64,000 nucleotides of DNA from DATFVA01 sp963764235 (GTDB lineage: Bacteria; Bacteroidota; Ignavibacteria; Ignavibacteriales; Ignavibacteriaceae). The DNA is taken from positions 496,001-560,000 of the forward strand of contig CAVXRO010000014.1 of NCBI GenBank assembly GCA_963764235.1. The letters run 5' to 3'. A program made the position numbers and the translations under genes. This document shows, in pieces, positions 53,435-61,391 of this stretch. Position 1 is the first letter of the stretch, and the number at the start of each line of letters is the position of its first letter. The notes beneath the pieces were generated by a model that saw only the letters and a program-made list of their open reading frames with translations, made no database searches and was not told the origin of the DNA.

Positions 53435-54355
53435 TTATTTATTTATCTCTGAAAGGATTTTATCTGCAGCCATATGAATATCTGTGGATGTTTCTATTTT
53501 GATCCACTGAATTCTTTCATCTTTTTTGAACCAGGTTAACTGGCGTTTGGCGAATCTTCTGGTGTTGCGCTTGATAAGTTCAGCAGTACGCTGAAGAGTA
53601 ATCTCTCCTTCAATGAAGGAAATTATTTCTTTGTAGCCGACTGTATTTAATGCATTAAGATCTTTACTGTATCCTTTGTCCAACACTTTTTTTACTTCCT
53701 CCACCAGGCCAGCTTCAAGCATCTGATCGACACGCTTTTCTATATTTTCATAAAGCCTATCCCTGTCCCATTCGAGTCCGTACTGCTTAAACTGAAGCTG
53801 CACTTCCCTTTTATATTCTCTCTGAATCTGCCAGATCGGTCTGCCTGTAAGATGTATTACCTCAAGAGCCCTTATTACCCGCTTATAATTTTGCGGAAGC
53901 ATCTCCGATGCGCTGACAGGATCAGCTTTTTTTAATTTATCGTAGAGGTGCTCGTTCCCGTATTCTTTTCTTTCGTTCATCAGCTGAGCTCTGAATTCAT
54001 CATCGGTATCAACAGTATTAAAAATACCATCTACAAGTGCTTTGATATAAAGTCCCGAACCTCCAACTGCAACAGGAATTTTATTTATGGAATGAAGACG
54101 ACGGATTTCCGCGAGTGCCGCTGTTTCAAAATTGCTGACATTAAAGTCTGACTCCGGTTCAAGTGAACTGATGAAATGATGTTTTACCCTCTTTAATTCC
54201 GAAGGGGACGGTTTAGCTGTTCCAATATCGAGATATTTATACACCTGGCGGCTATCGACCGATATTATTTCTGTATTAAGCTTTTCAGCAATTTCGAGCG
54301 AGAGGCGGGTTTTACCGGAACAGGTTGGTCCGGCAATAACAATTACCTGTTCCAT
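53435..54355 (-). CDS. miaA: tRNA dimethylallyltransferase (MiaA)
   Basis: MiaA attaches a dimethylallyl group to A37 of tRNAs that read U-starting codons. The 306-residue protein has GPTCSGKTRLSLEIA (P-loop, about 8-22), SVDSRQVYKYLDIGTAKPS, GSGLYIKAL, QNYKRVIRALEVI and the C-terminal RRFAKRQLTWFKKDERIQW, all typical. It overlaps pcm by 13 nt, so both are probably co-translated. The upstream tRNA genes are on the far side of pcm and unrelated. Confidence 0.95.
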   Translation of the reverse strand: MEQVIVIAGPTCSGKTRLSLEIAEKLNTEIISVDSRQVYKYLDIGTAKPSPSELKRVKHHFISSLEPESDFNVSNFETAALAEIRRLHSINKIPVAVGGSGLYIKALVDGIFNTVDTDDEFRAQLMNERKEYGNEHLYDKLKKADPVSASEMLPQNYKRVIRALEVIHLTGRPIWQIQREYKREVQLQFKQYGLEWDRDRLYENIEKRVDQMLEAGLVEEVKKVLDKGYSKDLNALNTVGYKEIISFIEGEITLQRTAELIKRNTRRFAKRQLTWFKKDERIQWIKIETSTDIHMAADKILSEINK

Positions 54356-54978
54356 CCTTCTCTGCCGATTAATGGAACGAACGCGAACTCAGGAATATCC
54401 TTAACATCAAAATCGTCTTCGCCCACCTTCTGAATGATTTTAAGGATTTGCGATTTTTTATCTCCAACAGGTATAACCAGTCTGCCTCCTATTGCAAGCT
54501 GTTTCTTTAAGGAAACCGGTACCGCTGGAGAACCTGCTGTTACAACTATTCCATTGTAAGGAGCGTATTCGTCCCACCCGATAGTACCGTCGCCATACTT
54601 TGTATGCACCCTGATTCCGAGGTTATCAAAAAGTTTTTGAGTTTTAATATATATGTCAAACTGCCGTTCAATGCTGTAGACCTTCATCCCCATATTCTCA
54701 AGCAGGGCTGCCTGGTAGCCCGAGCCTGTACCGATCTCAAGCACTTTATTATCCGGACTCAACTCCAGGGCCTGGGTCATATAAGCGACTGTATACGGTT
54801 GCGAGATTGTCTGGCCATAGCCTATAGGCAGAGCGATATCCTTGTAAGCATGGATTTTCAGCGCATCCGGAACAAATTTATCTCTTTCAACCGCCGAAAC
54901 CGAACGGAGGACCCTTTCATCCGTTATGCCCCTCTTTCTTAATTTATCTACAAGATCATTTCTTTCTGTTTCGTACAT
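54343..54978 (-). CDS. pcm: Protein-L-isoaspartate O-methyltransferase (Pcm)
   Basis: Pcm methylates damaged isoaspartyl residues so that they can revert to aspartate. The 211-residue reading from the ATG at 54976-54978 begins MYETERNDLVDKLRKRGI, the family's start. GYGQTISQPYTVAYM, VLEIGTGSGYQAAL (AdoMet loop) and LKQLAIGGRLVIPVG follow. A longer in-frame extension to 55224 is rejected because it runs into the divergent gene at 55067 and does not look like coding sequence. It precedes miaA with a 13-nt overlap. Confidence 0.93.
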   Translation of the reverse strand: MYETERNDLVDKLRKRGITDERVLRSVSAVERDKFVPDALKIHAYKDIALPIGYGQTISQPYTVAYMTQALELSPDNKVLEIGTGSGYQAALLENMGMKVYSIERQFDIYIKTQKLFDNLGIRVHTKYGDGTIGWDEYAPYNGIVVTAGSPAVPVSLKKQLAIGGRLVIPVGDKKSQILKIIQKVGEDDFDVKDIPEFAFVPLIGREGWNR

Positions 54979-55066
54979 ATTACCCAGAAAAGTTAAGTCA
55001 CACAAAGATAAAATAATTATTTTTAATTCTTTAATTTTGAGCTTTGACTGATAGAAAGTTTTTGTA

Positions 55067-55603
55067 ATGATTGATATAGATATAATACTTAACTCCGCGG
55101 GCGGAGCCCTCCTGATCGCGTTTATGCGTATATGTGATGTTAGCATTGGGACGATGCGGACAATTTTCGTGGTACAGGGTAAAAAATATTTTGCCGGTTT
55201 TGCCGGATTCTTTGAGGTACTCATCTGGATCTTCGCAATGAGATTTATAATGCAGCACCTTGATCATATACCCAATCTGTTTGGTTACGCGGCCGGATTT
55301 GCTCTGGGAAATATAATAGGAATATCAATTGAACAGAAAATAGGGTTAGGATTTATTCAGCTGAATGTAATTTCCCGTCATTATACCGATCAGATTGCCG
55401 CTGAATTGAGGAAGTCACGTTTTGGTGTTACAATATTGCCGGGTGAAGGAGGTGCGGGAGGTGTATCAATTATCGTACTTATCGCCGCAAGGAAATTTCA
55501 GAAGAAAATAGTGAATCTCATTGAATCAGTAGATCCGAAGTCATTTATTACAATAAATCATTCTTTACCATACAGGGGTTATCGGCATGGGTCCAGGAAA
55601 TAA
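55067..55603 (+). CDS. UPF0316-family membrane protein (DUF5698 with DUF2179)
   Basis: The 178-residue protein has about three hydrophobic segments at the N-terminus (13-29, 40-60, 69-87) with RICDVSIGTMRTIFVVQGKK and a soluble C-terminal DUF2179-like part: FGVTILPGEGGAGGVSIIVL and DPKSFITINHSLPYRGYR. The family is widespread and of unknown function. It is divergent from pcm with only 88 nt between the starts. Membrane location is predicted. Confidence 0.85.
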   Translation: MIDIDIILNSAGGALLIAFMRICDVSIGTMRTIFVVQGKKYFAGFAGFFEVLIWIFAMRFIMQHLDHIPNLFGYAAGFALGNIIGISIEQKIGLGFIQLNVISRHYTDQIAAELRKSRFGVTILPGEGGAGGVSIIVLIAARKFQKKIVNLIESVDPKSFITINHSLPYRGYRHGSRK

Positions 55604-55612
55604 ACGAAGGGA

Positions 55613-55989
55613 TTAATTATAAACAACGTCTGAGACAATCTCTTTTCCGTCAATGCGTGAAACTATATACCACGTATACCCCGTTTCACTCAGAGGGCGC
55701 CCGTAAACTATTAAGGAATAATCAGCCAGAACTTTTAAATAAGTTCCGTTCAGAGTAGTATCAAGTTTCGGACTTATATTCCAGTTGGAGACAGAATTTC
55801 CACCGCCTCCCATTGCAGAACTTGTCCTGTAGTATTTTAGAGCATCTGTGGCAAGGTTTGTACATTCGAGAACTATGTATTCTTTTGTTCTTTCTTCAGC
55901 CTGGCTGCTGAAAGTTCCGTTTGCCAGAGCAAGAGCAATGCCACGATGATTACTCCAAGTGCAATCGGCAATAATTGTTGTGAACCCAT
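55613..55989 (-). pseudogene. Frameshifted short N-anchored membrane protein, pilin-like N-terminus
   Basis: Two frames make one 125-residue protein. The ATG at 55987-55989 gives MGSQQLLPIALGVIIV, then the frame is lost in GTGGCATT near 55941; one added G restores GIALALANGTFSSQAEERT and continues through LECTNLATDALKYY, AMGGGGNSVSNW to VSDVVYN. The hydrophobic helix directly after MGSQQ resembles the N-terminal helix of mature type IV pilin-like proteins, and the GGGG motif recalls a family of short Ignavibacteriales proteins, from memory, so family is inference. Without the shift the product stops after about 39 residues. Confidence 0.65.
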
Positions 55990-56057
55990 CACAATCTTGA
56001 TTGATAAAGGGAGAAACCCTCAGTGTGGATGGATGAAAATAGAAAACAGTTCTTTAT

Positions 56058-56432
56058 TTATGAAGCAATTGAATCGTAGATCTGATTAGGATCCATCAGA
56101 CTCATTATAGCTTCAGATTTAGTCTTATGAATATTAAATATATTTAAAGTACCTGTAACAGTAAGAATTGTATGAGCTATTGACGGGGGCTCAATGATTC
56201 TTAATTCACCACCGATATCAGCAAGTTTCTTCAGGGTAACAACGAGAACCCCGATAAATGTTGAGTCGATGAAATCGCACGGACTAAGATCGATGATAAT
56301 CTTAAGTTTTTTCTTCTTGATCTCGTCATCGATGAATTTTCTGAATTCATGAGCCTCTTTTACAGTAGCACGTGATATATTTACTGTAATAACAACTATA
56401 TCACCGCTATATTCTTTTTCAAAGTCTAACAT
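56058..56432 (-). CDS. STAS-domain anti-sigma factor antagonist-like protein
   Basis: The 124-residue protein is a single STAS domain. The SpoIIAA-type phosphorylation motif is DFIDSTFIGVLV (the Ser within IDST), and GGELRIIEPPSIAHTIL and TGTLNIFNIHKT complete the fold. It could bind an anti-sigma or anti-anti-sigma kinase, but no RsbW-like partner is adjacent. Cytoplasmic; role unspecified. Confidence 0.88.
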   Translation of the reverse strand: MLDFEKEYSGDIVVITVNISRATVKEAHEFRKFIDDEIKKKKLKIIIDLSPCDFIDSTFIGVLVVTLKKLADIGGELRIIEPPSIAHTILTVTGTLNIFNIHKTKSEAIMSLMDPNQIYDSIAS

Positions 56433-56920
56433 CGATACCCTCGCTTTTTTTAATTAACTGAATTATTAGTTTTAACTTACTGCACTTTTCAGTCTTGCGT
56501 TCATTTATTCAATTCAGATGCCAGTCGATATTCGAGCGATTTTCCAATTTTCCCTGGTTTCGGTATGTTTCAAACTAAAACATCTTTCCAATTATATTCC
56601 TCTAAACCTATATATTCCTCTAACTTAGAATTTCACAAAAAAATTCAATATCTCAATTGTATCATATTGTTTATGGAAGTTTGAAAAAAATGATAATTTT
56701 CAGAAGGAATGGATAAATACGTATTTTTTAAAACCCCATGTGAAGGTTAATTCTATAAAACAAAAAATAACCACAAGCCGAATATCATACTTCCTACATG
56801 TGGATGTATGACCAGCAGTAAAAAAATTTTAATACAGAGGATTTATACCAAAAATCCTAAGATGTGAAGGAAGAGGAGCATAAAAAAGCCTGATTTCATA
56901 ACAGAATCAGGCTTTCTCTG
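56433..56920. other. AT-rich gap between the STAS gene and tRNA-Cys
   Basis: The stretch contains no supported gene. A short duplication, TATATTCCTCTAA, occurs twice around 56593 and 56610. The last part (56885-56915) is the tRNA-Cys terminator, listed separately. The STAS promoter is probably within its left part. Confidence 0.5.
56882..56915 (-). terminator. Rho-independent terminator after tRNA-Cys
   Basis: AAAGCCTGATT (56885-56895) and AATCAGGCTTT (56905-56915) pair perfectly. On the minus strand the hairpin is followed by TTT from the 56882-56887 A-run. It ends the tRNA transcript. Confidence 0.85.
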
Positions 56921-56994
56921 AGGCGCCGGTCGGATTCGAACCGACGAATAAAGGTTTTGCAGACCTTCGCCTTAGACCGCTTGGCTACAGCGCC
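56921..56994 (-). tRNA. tRNA-Cys (GCA)
   Basis: On the minus strand the gene reads from GGCGCTG to CGGCGCC plus a T discriminator, the usual U73 of tRNA-Cys. The acceptor stem pairs fully (one G-U), the anticodon loop CTGCAAA has GCA, and GGTTCGAATCC is the T arm. The CCA end is not encoded. It lies on the minus strand with tRNA-Gly 69 nt upstream. Confidence 0.97.
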
Positions 56995-57030
56995 GTTTTT
57001 TCAATAACAAATATAAATAAACTACAACAA

Positions 57031-57060
57031 CAAAAAGAAATCCACCTAAAGTGGATTTCT
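57031..57060 (-). terminator. Hairpin terminator between tRNA-Gly and tRNA-Cys
   Basis: AGAAATCCAC (57036-57045) and GTGGATTTCT (57051-57060) form a perfect 10-bp stem with a 5-nt loop. On the minus strand it is followed by a T-rich tract. tRNA-Gly and tRNA-Cys therefore probably have separate ends. Confidence 0.75.
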
Positions 57061-57062
57061 TA

Positions 57063-57138
<76 letters not shown>

Positions 57139-57376
57139 AATATGTAAAAACAAAATACCCTTCATTAACCGAATCCCTTTTAGATGGGGTTTTCCCGTAA
57201 TGCCGGGTAATTTTCTCTTCTTTATTAAACCAAATTTTTAGCGTGACAAATATAAAAGGATTACTTTTATCTTGCAATAATTTTCGAGACGTTAATCAAT
57301 TTTTTGATGCATTTAACCCGATTTAATATTTCATAATTTATTAAATTTAAATATTATCTCTTAAAATTTCACCAAA

Positions 57377-57976
57377 ATGGAATATCTGCTAAGTTCTTTA
57401 ATAGGATTTCTGATGGGTTCAATCCCGGCAGCTTATATACTTCTAAAAAAAAGCCGGGGTATTGATATAACCGAAGAGGGTTCCGGAAATGTAGGTGCGA
57501 TGAACTCCTTCGAAATCACCAATTCAAAGGTAATCGGGCTCGCAGTTTTGGTTATAGATGCCCTGAAAGGACTCCTCAGTGTTTACTTAATTCTCCTTCT
57601 TTTCCCCGTAAATTTTATTTACCCGGCTGTATCGTTGTTTTTTGCTGTATTCGCGCATTGCTTCAATCCCTGGCTGGGTTTTAAAGGAGGAAGAGGACTG
57701 GCAACTGCGGCCGGTGGTTCTTCACTGCTCTTTCCGTTTGCCTTAATTGTATGGGGAGTACTCTGGCTGGCCGTTTATCTTTTTCGCAAAGACATTTTAT
57801 GGGCGAATATATGGGCTATCGTTATGACACTTATTATCATACTTACGTCATCGGATATCGCCAGGAAATATTCGTTCCCGCATGCCGGAACCAGGGGCGA
57901 GTTAATACTTTTCAGTATGGCCCTGCTCACAATTATATTTGTAAGACATATTGAACCATTTAAAAGAATTAATTAA
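57377..57976 (+). CDS. plsY: Acyl-phosphate glycerol-3-phosphate acyltransferase (PlsY)
   Basis: PlsY transfers an acyl group from acyl-phosphate to glycerol 3-phosphate, the first step of phospholipid synthesis. The 199-residue membrane protein has about five hydrophobic segments and the motifs GSIPAAYIL, EGSGNVGAMNS (GSGNPGATN in most homologues) and HCFNPWLGFKGGRGLATAAGG. It starts a plus-strand run with a DegP-like protease and purB. The slight change GNVGAMN is within the variation of the family. Confidence 0.92.
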   Translation: MEYLLSSLIGFLMGSIPAAYILLKKSRGIDITEEGSGNVGAMNSFEITNSKVIGLAVLVIDALKGLLSVYLILLLFPVNFIYPAVSLFFAVFAHCFNPWLGFKGGRGLATAAGGSSLLFPFALIVWGVLWLAVYLFRKDILWANIWAIVMTLIIILTSSDIARKYSFPHAGTRGELILFSMALLTIIFVRHIEPFKRIN

Positions 57977-58006
57977 AAACAAAAATTTTATCAGGAAGGT
58001 TAAGCG

Positions 58007-59194
58007 ATGACATCTTTTCAGAGAAGATTAATCACGTTTGGTTCTGTATTGATTATTGTTACAGCGGCTTTCTTTATTATAAGACCGGATAAGCCGGCAC
58101 CGCTTTTTGTTACAACCGGAGAAAATTACTCCCTCACAAAGTTTCAGGAGAAAGACCAGCATAATGCTGCTATTACTAATTCAAGAGATAACATCATTAC
58201 CGAGACAGTAAAAAAAGTAAGTCCCGCGGTTGTTGGCATAAACGTAACGGAGATCAGGCAGTACCGTGATCCTTTCGGTTCTTTTTTCGACGATCCTTTT
58301 TTCAGACAGTTTTTTAATAACCGATCGTACAGCGAGAAAGTAAAAGGACTGGGGTCAGGTTTCATAATTTCTCCCGATGGCTATATAGTAACTAACGATC
58401 ATGTAGCCGGCAATGCTACAGAAATAACTGTTACGATGACGAACGGGAAACATTATAAAGCCGCAGTTGTCGGCAGCGATCCCGTTACAGATATCTGCCT
58501 GCTTAAGGTAGATGCTTCCGACCTCCCGTATGAAATTCTCGGGAATTCTAATGATGTTATGATTGGTGAATGGGCAATTGCTCTTGGTAATCCTTTCGGT
58601 TTATTCGAAATCAATGATAAGCCGACTGTTACCGTAGGTGTTATCAGTTCAACGGGAATGAATCTTGAGCCTATAAACAACCGCTACTATATAAATATGC
58701 TTCAGACTGACGCTGCTATTAATGGAGGCAACAGCGGAGGTCCCCTTGTAAATAGCGAAGGCCAGGTAATCGGAATGAATACACTTATTTTCACTGGAGG
58801 AAACGGTTCCCAGGGAAGCATCGGACTTGGTTTCGCGATTCCGATTGACAAGATTAAAAGAATTATCTCGGAACTGAAAGAGAACGGCAAAATTGACCGC
58901 GATTTCGACCCGGGGATGAGAATACAGACAATAGATCAGCAGATAGCCAATTATTATAACCTGGATGAAACCCGCGGGGTTATAGTAACCCAGGTTCTGC
59001 CTGATTCACCCGCTAAAAAGTCCGGAATTAAAGTAGGTGACATCATCACCCAGGTGGAAAAATATCGCATAAATGACGATCAGACTATCATCGGTGTATT
59101 CCAGGAATTCAGAAAAGGTCAGACTGTCACCCTGAAAATTATAAGAGATAATAAACCACTGACGGTGCAAATGAAATTGGAGAATAAAAAATGA
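58007..59194 (+). CDS. DegP/HtrA-like trypsin-fold serine protease with PDZ domain
   Basis: The 395-residue protein has one N-terminal hydrophobic segment (about 8-23), so it is periplasmic and may be membrane-anchored. The protease domain has catalytic His in VTNDHVAG, Asp in TDICLLKVD and Ser in NGGNSGGPLVN. One PDZ domain occupies about 300-390 (GVIVTQVLPDSPAKKSGIKVG). It would clear misfolded envelope proteins. It is between plsY and purB, and its stop overlaps the purB ATG by 4 nt. Confidence 0.93.
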   Translation: MTSFQRRLITFGSVLIIVTAAFFIIRPDKPAPLFVTTGENYSLTKFQEKDQHNAAITNSRDNIITETVKKVSPAVVGINVTEIRQYRDPFGSFFDDPFFRQFFNNRSYSEKVKGLGSGFIISPDGYIVTNDHVAGNATEITVTMTNGKHYKAAVVGSDPVTDICLLKVDASDLPYEILGNSNDVMIGEWAIALGNPFGLFEINDKPTVTVGVISSTGMNLEPINNRYYINMLQTDAAINGGNSGGPLVNSEGQVIGMNTLIFTGGNGSQGSIGLGFAIPIDKIKRIISELKENGKIDRDFDPGMRIQTIDQQIANYYNLDETRGVIVTQVLPDSPAKKSGIKVGDIITQVEKYRINDDQTIIGVFQEFRKGQTVTLKIIRDNKPLTVQMKLENKK

Positions 59195-60492
59195 TAGAAC
59201 GCTATACTCTCCCGGAGATGGGAAAGATCTGGGAGGATAAATTTAAAATGGATACCTGGCTAGAAATTGAGATACTTGCCTGTGAAGCAAGAAGTAAAAT
59301 GGGAGAGATTTCTGAAAAGGATGTCGATACGATTAAAGAAAAAGCAGACTTCGATGTTAAGAGGGTTCTTGAGATCGAAGAAACAACGAAGCACGATGTA
59401 ATAGCGTTCCTTACAAACGTTGCTGAATATGTTGGCCCTGAATCACGGCACATTCATTATGGAATGACCTCTTCTGATATCCTCGATACAACTCTCTCCT
59501 ACCAGATGAAAACGGCCGGGGAAATGCTACTTAAGCGACTAAAGGATCTGAAAACAGCTCTGAAAACCAGGGCGCTTGAGCATAAGAATACGGTGTGTGT
59601 CGGCAGATCTCATGGGATTCACGCAGAGCCTACCACAATGGGACTAAAGTTTGCTCTCTGGTACGAAGAAATTAAAAGAGATATAAAACGTCTGGAGAAT
59701 GCTGTTGATGAGATAAGCGTAGGCCAGATATCAGGCGCCGTCGGTACTTTCGAACACCTTTCCCCAAAGGTTGAGGAATATGTTTGTGAGAAGATGGGAC
59801 TAAAACCTGCACCTGTTTCAACCCAGGTGATTCAGCGCGACAGACACGCTCAGTTCCTAACCACATTAGCGGTTATTGGAGCTACCCTTGAGAAGATCGC
59901 AATAGAGATACGTCATCTGCAGCGAACCGAGGTGCTTGAAGCAGAGGAATATTTCTCAAAAGGACAGAAAGGGTCATCGGCGATGCCGCATAAAAGGAAT
60001 CCGATTATAAGTGAGAGAATAACCGGACTCTCCAGGGTACTAAGAGGAAATGCTATGGCTGCTATTGAAGATGTTGCTTTATGGCATGAGAGAGATATCT
60101 CACACTCTTCTGTAGAAAGGATTATAGTACCCGACAGCTGCATCGCTCTCGATTATATGCTTGACCTGATGACAAAACTCATTACTAACCTGCTTGTATA
60201 CCCGGCCCATATGTTAAAGAACCTTGGAATAACGCGAGGACTGATATTTTCTCAAACAGTAATGCTTAAACTCGTTAACAAAGGTGTCTCCCGTGAAGAT
60301 GCCTATAAACTGGTTCAAACCCCCGCAATGGATGTCTGGGCCGATGAATCAAAAAATCTTAAAGATGAGATGAAAAAATCCGGAGAGATAAAAAACTATT
60401 TATCCGAAAAAGAAATAGAAGATATTTTTGATTCAGGAAAAATGCTGAGGAATGTAGATTATATTTTCTCCCGCAGTATAGAAAAGGACTGA
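59191..60492 (+). CDS. purB: Adenylosuccinate lyase (PurB)
   Basis: PurB releases fumarate from SAICAR and from adenylosuccinate in purine synthesis. The 433-residue protein has HIHYGMTSSDILDT, CVGRSHGIHAEPTTMG with the catalytic His, VGTFEHLSP, and the signature GSSAMPHKRNPI with the flexible catalytic Ser. It overlaps the protease gene by 4 nt. Cytoplasmic homotetramer by family. Confidence 0.97.
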   Translation: MIERYTLPEMGKIWEDKFKMDTWLEIEILACEARSKMGEISEKDVDTIKEKADFDVKRVLEIEETTKHDVIAFLTNVAEYVGPESRHIHYGMTSSDILDTTLSYQMKTAGEMLLKRLKDLKTALKTRALEHKNTVCVGRSHGIHAEPTTMGLKFALWYEEIKRDIKRLENAVDEISVGQISGAVGTFEHLSPKVEEYVCEKMGLKPAPVSTQVIQRDRHAQFLTTLAVIGATLEKIAIEIRHLQRTEVLEAEEYFSKGQKGSSAMPHKRNPIISERITGLSRVLRGNAMAAIEDVALWHERDISHSSVERIIVPDSCIALDYMLDLMTKLITNLLVYPAHMLKNLGITRGLIFSQTVMLKLVNKGVSREDAYKLVQTPAMDVWADESKNLKDEMKKSGEIKNYLSEKEIEDIFDSGKMLRNVDYIFSRSIEKD

Positions 60493-60544
60493 AATTTATT
60501 CGGGAAAATGTGGAAAGGCTCATTCCTTTCTCCTGAGTGCTCAT

Positions 60545-61033
60545 TCACTTCTTTTTAAACATCCTGTAGAGTCCGTAACCTACTACAGAAAGACTTATGA
60601 TACCTCCCGTCGTCTGCAGCACCCTTGAATTAGCAAGATTTTCAAGGTTCATTCCCCCGCCACGCTGTTTCATTTCTTTATCACTGTAGATTGAATCGAA
60701 GAACTCAACCCGGTCTTTCACCGATTTAAAAGCTATTATAAAACTGGATAAATCTTTTACAGGATAAAATTTAACTGCGCAGCGATCTTCAACCCCGTCA
60801 ATCTCATCGATATTCTCGAACTCCCATTTCCCTCTGAAAACAGAATAATTTACCATGCTTCTTTTTTCACGCGAATAAAGCGGATCTTCAAATACCTTTA
60901 TCTTCTTCCCTTCTTTATCAATAATCGTCTGCTGTAAAACCTCACCCGGAGGCACATGCTCTTCATCAATCATATTTTTTAACGTCTCAGTCTCTTTCGC
61001 TTTTTTCTTCAGGATCTCGTCGCTTTTTTTCAT
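60545..61033 (-). CDS. Hypothetical protein with C-terminal membrane segment
   Basis: The 162-residue protein is not recognised. It is charged (KKKAKETETLKNMIDEE) in its first 30 residues, has an antiparallel-sheet-like middle (KWEFENIDEIDGVEDRCAVK, SSFIIAFKSVKDRVEFF) and ends in a hydrophobic helix (about 140-157) with a basic KKK tail. This suggests a tail-anchored cytoplasmic protein. It reads against purB with 52 nt between the stops. Not part of a clear operon. Confidence 0.6.
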   Translation of the reverse strand: MKKSDEILKKKAKETETLKNMIDEEHVPPGEVLQQTIIDKEGKKIKVFEDPLYSREKRSMVNYSVFRGKWEFENIDEIDGVEDRCAVKFYPVKDLSSFIIAFKSVKDRVEFFDSIYSDKEMKQRGGGMNLENLANSRVLQTTGGIISLSVVGYGLYRMFKKK

Positions 61034-61391
61034 AGCCTTCTCTCAGGATTTATTGATTTGAGTTTACAAATAAATGGAGAACCCGGTAAATATATATAAT
61101 GAAAAGATTTTAATCTATGAACTTAGCCTGATCGCTGTCTGTAGTTTCAAAAATCTCCTCTATAGCCTTCTCAAGGGATTCAATTTCAACAGGCTTCATC
61201 AGGTATTTAACGGTTTAATCTTTCTATTTAATTGACACCAAACACAGGAAAACATGATGAACGGGGAGATGGTATGATCCCTAAACAATTTAATTTATCT
61301 TAAAATCATATATTTATAATAAATATGCCTGTTTTTATGATTTGTTCCCGCGGGAACTATTCTTAAATTATAATGTTAACAAAGAATAATC
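61034..61391. other. Intergenic region with response-regulator remnant and Prc promoter
   Basis: The left part includes a 34-codon response-regulator tail (61110-61214). The right part presumably carries the promoter of the protease gene starting at 61392. No other gene is supported. Confidence 0.5.
61110..61214 (-). pseudogene. Remnant of a response-regulator receiver domain
   Basis: An open frame of 34 codons between a stop at 61215-61217 and a TAA reads TVKYLMKPVEIESLEKAIEE and then IFETTDSDQAKFID. KYLMKP with Lys-Pro, followed by the amphipathic alpha-5 helix, is the end of a CheY-like receiver. The rest of the gene is absent upstream. It is a decayed fragment, not a functional regulator. 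Confidence 0.6.

Noticed and set aside
54979..55224. An upstream extension of Pcm by 82 residues
   Set aside because: It overlaps the divergent UPF0316 gene, has no ribosome site and does not resemble the family's N-terminus.
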